A stretch of 64,000 bases of DNA, taken from contig DAOTUB010000002.1 in the NCBI GenBank assembly GCA_034437455.1, forward strand, positions 6,081-70,080, in the 5' to 3' direction. Made by a program: the position numbers and the translations under genes. The stretch is from DAOTUB01 sp034437455. Lineage in GTDB: Bacteria; Chloroflexota; Anaerolineae; B4-G1. The notes under the pieces are model-generated. The model ran no database searches. It worked only from the letters and a program-made list of their open reading frames with translations, and was not told the DNA's origin. Positions within the stretch are counted from its first letter, which is position 1. Each line of letters begins with the position of its first letter. This document shows, piece after piece, positions 60,120 through 64,000 of the stretch.

Positions 60120-60785
60120 ATGTCATCCATCCGCGTGCTGATCGCCGACGACCATCGGCTCTTTCGCCAGGGTCTGCGCCAGCTTTGCGAGGACAGGAAA
60201 GGCTTTGACGTGATCGGCGAGGCTACGAATGGCCAGGAAGCCCTAGAACTGGCGCGTCGCCTGAAGCCTGACGTCGTCCTGATGGATATCCAGATGCCCG
60301 AGCTGGATGGTGTGCAGGCCACCCGTCTCATTTTGGAGCACGATCCATCGGCGCGAGTGATCATGCTCACCGCGCTCCAGCAAGACACCCACATTTTCGA
60401 CGCCATCAAAGCGGGCGCGCGAGGCTACATGCTCAAAGACGCCGACGTGGACGAATTACTGGAGGGAATAGAGGCTGTCCATCGAGGCGAGGCGCTGATC
60501 AGCGCCCGGCTGGCTGCCCGCGTGCTCGACGAATTCCGCCGCCTGAGCCAACCGCCTGACGCGCCGGGAGAGATGGAGGATCTGACCCCTGGAGAGATGG
60601 ACGTGTTGCTCCTGGTCGCGCAGGGCGAGGACAACAAGACCATCGCCGAGCGGCTGGCTCTGGCAGAAAAAACCGTCAGCAATCGCTTGAGCGACGTCTA
60701 TAGCAAATTGAATGTCGACAACCGCACGCAGGCCGCGTTGTACGCGCTGCGGCGAGGATGGGCCAGGCTGGATCAAGAAGAATAG
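60120..60785 (+). CDS. NarL/FixJ-family response regulator
   Basis: A 221-residue regulator. The receiver contains IADDHRLFRQGL, phospho-acceptor in LMDIQMPELDG near residue 54, LTALQQ and a lysine in MLKD. A LuxR HTH follows (LTPGEMDVLLLVAQGEDNKTIAERLALAEKTVSNRL). ATG at 60120 has AGGGAGAACG; an upstream frame to 59958 contains the promoter and is rejected. No kinase is adjacent. Confidence 0.92.
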   Translation: MSSIRVLIADDHRLFRQGLRQLCEDRKGFDVIGEATNGQEALELARRLKPDVVLMDIQMPELDGVQATRLILEHDPSARVIMLTALQQDTHIFDAIKAGARGYMLKDADVDELLEGIEAVHRGEALISARLAARVLDEFRRLSQPPDAPGEMEDLTPGEMDVLLLVAQGEDNKTIAERLALAEKTVSNRLSDVYSKLNVDNRTQAALYALRRGWARLDQEE

Positions 60786-60802
60786 AAAGAAACCCGTTCT
60801 AA

Positions 60803-60853
60803 AAAACCCTCCTTTCTTCCGGGGGAAAAACACCTCGAAGGCAGGGGGGTTTT
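60803..60853 (+). terminator. Possible terminator after the response regulator
   Basis: aaaaccctcc pairs with ggggggtttt across a 31-base region, ending in TTTT. The loop is long, so this is weak. Confidence 0.35.
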
Positions 60854-60925
60854 CCCTTCAAACGGATGGCGTTTTCCTCTGGCGCAACGGCTTGATTTAT
60901 GTAATCATGTATGTACGTGAATCAA

Positions 60926-61043
60926 CTGGTGATTACCCACATCGTGTGTTTTGCATAACTGACTGACGCGGCTTTGCTCCCGTTCACCTGTATCACCAGC
61001 CAGACTGATAAATCTGGCGACCTGAGATGTGGGTAATCACCAG
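60926..61043. repeat. 18-bp inverted repeat flanking an 82-bp insert before a receiver gene
   Basis: ctggtgattacccacatc at 60926-60943 is repeated exactly inverted at 61026-61043. The interior has a smaller hairpin (gccagactgataaatctggc). No clear target duplication is seen. The right arm is 28 bases before the ATG at 61072. Confidence 0.75.
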
Positions 61044-61071
61044 ATATCCTCCATGTAGAGAAATCCCACCC

Positions 61072-61530
61072 ATGGAAAAAGAGAACGCTCCCATCAATGT
61101 ACTGATCGCAGAAAACGACGCGCCATTCCGGCAGGCGATACGTGTCTGGCTCAAAGATGCGGATGGCGTGACGGTGGTCGGCGAGGCGCAAGACAAATCG
61201 GAGGCGCTCGAACTGGCCCGCGCGCGACGGCCCGACGTGATCTTGTTGGATGTGAGCTTGCTGTGTTCAAACCGCTCGGAGCAAACGGGGCAGATCGATG
61301 AACTGTATTCCGGCAGCAAGGTGATCGTATTGAGCGCCACTGACCAGGATCTCCTGGTGCTCAAGGCGCTCCAGGAAGGCGCAGTCGGGTATTTGATCAA
61401 AGAAGAATGCCTACCTCACGAGGTCGTCGAGGCGGTATGCGCGGTGAGCAGGGGGGAGGCAGTCCTCACGCCCCGGATGTTGGGAGGCATCCTGGACGAG
61501 CTGGCGCAGCAGGGATGGGGAGCGGTCTGA
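61072..61530 (+). CDS. Receiver-only response regulator (no output domain)
   Basis: A 152-residue protein: receiver VLIAENDAPFRQAIRVWL, phospho-acceptor in LLDVSLL near 55, LSATDQD and LIKEE, then it ends at DELAQQGWGAV where NarL relatives continue into a HTH. It has clear similarity to the regulator at 60120, so it is a truncated paralogue or a stand-alone receiver. The acidic pair is END. ATG at 61072 is used; the long inverted repeat lies in its leader. Confidence 0.85.
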   Translation: MEKENAPINVLIAENDAPFRQAIRVWLKDADGVTVVGEAQDKSEALELARARRPDVILLDVSLLCSNRSEQTGQIDELYSGSKVIVLSATDQDLLVLKALQEGAVGYLIKEECLPHEVVEAVCAVSRGEAVLTPRMLGGILDELAQQGWGAV

Positions 61531-61541
61531 GACAGTGTCGT

Positions 61542-62126
61542 CTACTCGTACTTTCTGTTCCAGTCCGGGATCGTCTTGACGATGACCGCCGCCCCACCCA
61601 GTATTCCCAGCAGGGCGCCGTGCGGCGGCATTCCCAACGCCCACAACAGTGGCCAAAACATGACCATCGTCAATATCGTGGAACGGGCGCGATGGAAGTG
61701 CAGCAGCTTGACCAGAATCAGCCAGAAGAGCGCCGCCCCGACCAGCGCCCCCAGCGTGCGCCAGGGCGATAGACACAGCAACGCTCCCGTCAGCGAGGAA
61801 AGCCCGATGCCGCCGGCAAAGCGGACAAAGACCGACCAGTTGTGGCCCACCACCGCCATCGTGCCGGCAATCGTGGCCGCCCAGGGATTGTCCCCAACCA
61901 ACAGTGTGGCCCCGGCGACGGCAGCTACTCCCAACAGCAGGTCCACCACCCCAGTCAGCACGCCGCCCCAGATACCCGCCGCACGGGAGGCGTTCAGCCC
62001 GCCGGTGTGACCGCTGCCGACCTGGCGCACGTCCACGCCGCGCATCGCCCGGCATACCAGCACGCCCGTGGGTATCGCTCCCAGCAGGTACCCCATCGCT
62101 CCGGCCAAAATCAGATCGAGTATCAT
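61542..62126 (-). CDS. plsY: Glycerol-3-phosphate acyltransferase (PlsY family)
   Basis: A 194-residue membrane protein with about five TM helices. YLLGAIPTGVLVCRAMRGVDVRQVGSGHTGGLNASRAAG is the PlsY loop I (S/T-G-N-G-variant; here GSGHTGG), with VVGHNWSVFVRFAGGIG as loop II. It uses acyl-phosphate to make lysophosphatidate. The GSGHTGG segment differs from the usual GSGNPGA, so activity may vary. ATG at 62126 has GGAGGTATT. Confidence 0.8.
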   Translation of the reverse strand: MILDLILAGAMGYLLGAIPTGVLVCRAMRGVDVRQVGSGHTGGLNASRAAGIWGGVLTGVVDLLLGVAAVAGATLLVGDNPWAATIAGTMAVVGHNWSVFVRFAGGIGLSSLTGALLCLSPWRTLGALVGAALFWLILVKLLHFHRARSTILTMVMFWPLLWALGMPPHGALLGILGGAAVIVKTIPDWNRKYE

Positions 62127-62137
62127 AATACCTCCGT

Positions 62138-63040
62138 TCAGCATCGCACCCGCAACCGCCGGGGAAGGATCTCGAACGCTATCCGGTGGGCGTCGGTACA
62201 GATCATCTCGCCATCCGCGTGCGCGATCAAGGCGTCCGGCGAGGAAACAACCACCCGCTCGGCGCGCGCCATGGTGATCGGCTCGCGATTGACGTGCGAG
62301 CCATCCATGAAGCGAGGAACCAGACCCAGCATGGCTAACCGGCCTATCTCCCGCACGATGCACAGATCGAGGAGACCGTCATCGAGCTGAGCGTCAGGGG
62401 TGCAGAAGAAGCCTCCTCCCTCACGCGCTCCGTTAGCCACACAGAGCATCGCCGTCGGCATGGCCAATTTCCGGTCATCGTACTCGATGGTCATGTGAGG
62501 AGCCTGGTTCAAGAAAATCGTCTTGAGCACGACGGGCAAATAGAGCGCCATCCCGCGCACCCATCTGACCTTGTACGTCTCGCGGGTCACGATGCCGCCA
62601 AAGCCGATGTTGACCGTGTTGTCAAAGTAGCGCGGGGGCTGGTCGTCCACTGTAACCCGGCACACGTCCACCACGCGAGTCTGGCCGTGCGTCAACCGTC
62701 GGCAGGCGTCCGCCCAATTGGCAGGGACGCCGACGTTGTTGGCAAAGTCGCTGCCAGACCCGACGGGCACGACGCCCAACGTACCGACCACGCCCTCTTT
62801 CGACGCTGCCATCAGGCCATTTACCACCTCGTGGGTGGTGCCGTCGCCGCCCACCGCGACGATGGTATCAAACCCCTCGCCGACCGCGCGTTCGGCCAGT
62901 TCCGCCGCGTGCCAGAACCCGGTCGTGCGCGCCAGATCGAATTCGAGTCCCTCCGCCTCCAGCAACCTGCGCAGATCCGGCTCCACCCTTGCGCCGTATC
63001 CCCGGCCCGCGACCGGGTTGAGAATCACTTTGAATTTCAC
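62138..63040 (-). CDS. Diacylglycerol/lipid kinase family protein
   Basis: A 300-residue DagK/YegS-like kinase: VILNPVAGRG near 5-14, the nucleotide-binding VAVGGDGTTHEVVNGLM near 62-78, VPVGSGSDFANNVG and a C-terminal beta-sandwich (FFCTPDAQLDDGLLDLCIV, IAHADGEMI). It phosphorylates diacylglycerol or a related lipid. It is followed closely by plsY, giving a phospholipid pair. ATG at 63040 follows AGGAGGACGTTG. Confidence 0.9.
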   Translation of the reverse strand: MKFKVILNPVAGRGYGARVEPDLRRLLEAEGLEFDLARTTGFWHAAELAERAVGEGFDTIVAVGGDGTTHEVVNGLMAASKEGVVGTLGVVPVGSGSDFANNVGVPANWADACRRLTHGQTRVVDVCRVTVDDQPPRYFDNTVNIGFGGIVTRETYKVRWVRGMALYLPVVLKTIFLNQAPHMTIEYDDRKLAMPTAMLCVANGAREGGGFFCTPDAQLDDGLLDLCIVREIGRLAMLGLVPRFMDGSHVNREPITMARAERVVVSSPDALIAHADGEMICTDAHRIAFEILPRRLRVRC

Positions 63041-63387
63041 AACGTCCTCCTGCGATCAAATATAGGTCCGTGACGACTTGGACTAGACCCGTCAGGTCTG
63101 AGTGACTATGAACTGATATGATAAAACACAGCACGAGGCTTTAGGTTACATATCTTTTGATCTAGCATTTCGTTGGAGTGAAACTCTGTCCGCTCAAGCT
63201 TGGCAGCGACCTAGCTGTGCGAGACAGACTGTTGCCCAGTTGGGATCACGTGCACGCCGCCTCCAGCACTCCAACAGGGTTCACCTGCATGGTGGCCCGG
63301 CTTGTTCCCAATCAGACTCATTTGGCAAGCAGCGATATTTGGAGTACAATGCACTCGGTTGTCACCGTAGAAGGAGGAGAAAACAGC
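63041..63387. other. Intergenic region between the lipid kinase and SRPBCC genes
   Basis: A 347-base divergent gap with no convincing gene. It contains a 9-bp inverted repeat (gttggagtg at 63172-63180, cactccaac at 63267-63275) bounding about 86 bases, and the promoter at 63322-63350. The bounded block could be a small structured RNA or element remnant, but nothing more supports this. Confidence 0.5.
63322..63350 (+). promoter_or_regulatory. Promoter of the SRPBCC gene
   Basis: TTGGCA (63322-63327), a 17-base spacer and TACAAT (63345-63350); the ATG is at 63388. Confidence 0.6.
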
Positions 63388-63873
63388 ATGGCGAAGAAAC
63401 CTAAACCGCGAGCGGTGGTGGAAAGTCGCGTCCAGGTGGCTGCTTCACCGGCGGTGTTGTGGATCTGCTTCGCCGATCTAGAAAAGTGGCCCTATTGGTT
63501 TCCGGCGCTGGAGGAGGTAGTGTGGTCTGCCGGCACCCCCTGGACCATAGGGGCAAAGCTCCGCCAGACCGTAAAATATGGCTTTCCTCTGGGCAGCGTG
63601 ACGGGCGTGGGCGCCGTTACCGAACTCGTCCCTTCGTCTCACGTGGTTTGGGAAGGGAAAGTGCTGGGGATGGAGGCGGTGCACGGCTTTCGCTTCGCTT
63701 CCATCGCGGGGGGCACCGAGGTCCTCAGTCGCCACGAGTTCTACGGCTCCTGGGCGCTACTGGCCCGATTCCTCTTCTTCACCCGCCGCGTGCACACGAT
63801 CTACCGGGCGGCCCTGGAGGGATTCAAGGCTTATGTCGAAAGGGGGACGATACAGTTGAGGATGCCGATGTAG
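63388..63873 (+). CDS. SRPBCC (START-like) family protein
   Basis: A 161-residue protein: SRVQVAASPAVLWICFADLEKWPYWFPALEEVVW, then a beta-sheet (GAKLRQTVKYGFPLGSVTGVGAVTEL) and a C-terminal helix (IYRAALEGFKAYVE). It binds an unknown hydrophobic ligand. ATG at 63388 has GGAGGAG; an upstream frame to 63178 runs through the promoter and is rejected. The stop abuts the presumed IS1-like element. Confidence 0.82.
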   Translation: MAKKPKPRAVVESRVQVAASPAVLWICFADLEKWPYWFPALEEVVWSAGTPWTIGAKLRQTVKYGFPLGSVTGVGAVTELVPSSHVVWEGKVLGMEAVHGFRFASIAGGTEVLSRHEFYGSWALLARFLFFTRRVHTIYRAALEGFKAYVERGTIQLRMPM

Positions 63874-63887
63874 GTAGTGGTTACATA

Positions 63888-63916
63888 TTGACTGATGACG
63901 CTCCGAATGGTATATT
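63888..63916 (+). promoter_or_regulatory. Promoter of the partial transposase gene
   Basis: TTGACT, a 17-base spacer and TATATT, about 33 bases before the ATG at 63949. Confidence 0.6.
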
Positions 63917-63948
63917 GTTTCCAAAAATAGACCAGGAGGAGCGCCGGT

Positions 63949-64000
63949 ATGATCCAGACTGTAATCACGCATCGCTGCACGAAATGCAACAGTGCCAACA
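63949..64000 (+). CDS. Partial InsA-like zinc-finger transposase protein
   Basis: Only 17 residues are visible: MIQTVITHRCTKCNSAN. A CxxC zinc knuckle this close to the N-terminus is typical of IS1 InsA-type and related transposase subunits. AGGAGG lies upstream. It continues beyond 64000, so the identification is tentative. Confidence 0.5.
   Translation, partial: MIQTVITHRCTKCNSAN

Larger units (their letters stand above)
63874..64000 (+). mobile_element. Left end of an IS1-like insertion sequence (cut by window edge)
   Basis: The sequence from ggtagtggtt has the layout of an IS1 left end: a short terminus, a promoter (TTGACT 63888-63893, 17 bases, TATATT 63911-63916), AGGAGG, and then a small zinc-finger ORF. 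The family call is from arrangement only; the terminal repeat cannot be checked without the right end. Confidence 0.5.

Noticed and set aside
1..64000. CRISPR array, rRNA or tRNA genes
   Set aside because: No evenly spaced direct repeats with unique spacers and no tRNA-like or rRNA sequence were recognised by eye; a covariance-model search would be needed to exclude a tRNA.

Overview
The window reads as a GC-rich chromosomal segment of an anaerobic bacterium, most likely a member of the Chloroflexota (Anaerolineae-like). The support is a bacterial-type Wood-Ljungdahl gene cluster, a secreted protein ending in the YLPLVLR-type tail that I associate with Chloroflexota, NarL-type regulators, and a heavy load of short palindromic repeats. 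No rRNA, tRNA or CRISPR array was recognised. The assignment is inference: no phylogeny could be run.

Positions 1-25559 are one long minus-strand block. In transcription order it holds a NarL-type response regulator, a pseudo-receiver/DUF166 fusion, fhs, a small HMA-like protein, cooS/acsA, acsB, acsD, acsC, a RACo-type corrinoid-protein activator, an HNH endonuclease with its small partner, cooC, acsE, folD, a first heterodisulfide-reductase-like set (hdrC, hdrB, hdrA), two tandem GNAT acetyltransferases, and a second set (hdrC, hdrB and a double-length hdrA that runs off the left edge). Together these supply formyl-THF synthesis, methenyl/methylene-THF conversion, methyl transfer to the corrinoid protein, CO2 reduction to CO, acetyl-CoA assembly, maturation and reactivation, plus Hdr-type electron transfer. 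MetF/MetV and formate dehydrogenase are not in the window. A promoter with a CRP/FNR-like palindrome at about -42 lies before acsD.

Positions 25560-32351 hold pyrK-pyrD, an N-acetylmuramoyl-L-alanine amidase, a TtcA-like PP-loop protein, an SRPBCC protein, a methyltransferase, a nucleoside phosphorylase-like protein, a cupin and rfbB. Positions 32509-45029 hold a TPR protein, a prepilin peptidase, a GT39-like glycosyltransferase, a P-loop kinase, a YjjX/DUF84 protein, a GH5-like hydrolase, a glycosidase/O-antigen-ligase fusion, a MATE transporter, a free-Met-(R)-sulfoxide reductase and a CBS-ACT protein. Positions 45154-47948 are a broken O-antigen-ligase/TPR gene interrupted by two miniature transposable elements.

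Positions 48045-64000 hold an ECF sigma/anti-sigma pair, a 1574-aa LTD-CotH-beta-helix secreted protein, a LURP-one-like protein, a PLD-family enzyme, a PPC-repeat lipoprotein, a YRH-repeat protein, a B12-dependent methionine synthase activation-domain protein, two response regulators (one receiver-only), plsY, a diacylglycerol-kinase-like gene, an SRPBCC protein, and the left end of an IS1-like element.

The most unusual theme is a set of short palindromic repeat families lying in frame inside functional genes (hdrA, hdrB, RACo, GNATs, GH5, O-antigen ligase, beta-helix protein). Two unrelated proteins carry the same element-derived peptide in the same frame, and two paralogous halves of one protein act as reciprocal controls for insertion. 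Separately, two related MITEs with 9-bp target duplications and a third element with an 8-10 bp duplication are resolved to the base or nearly so.
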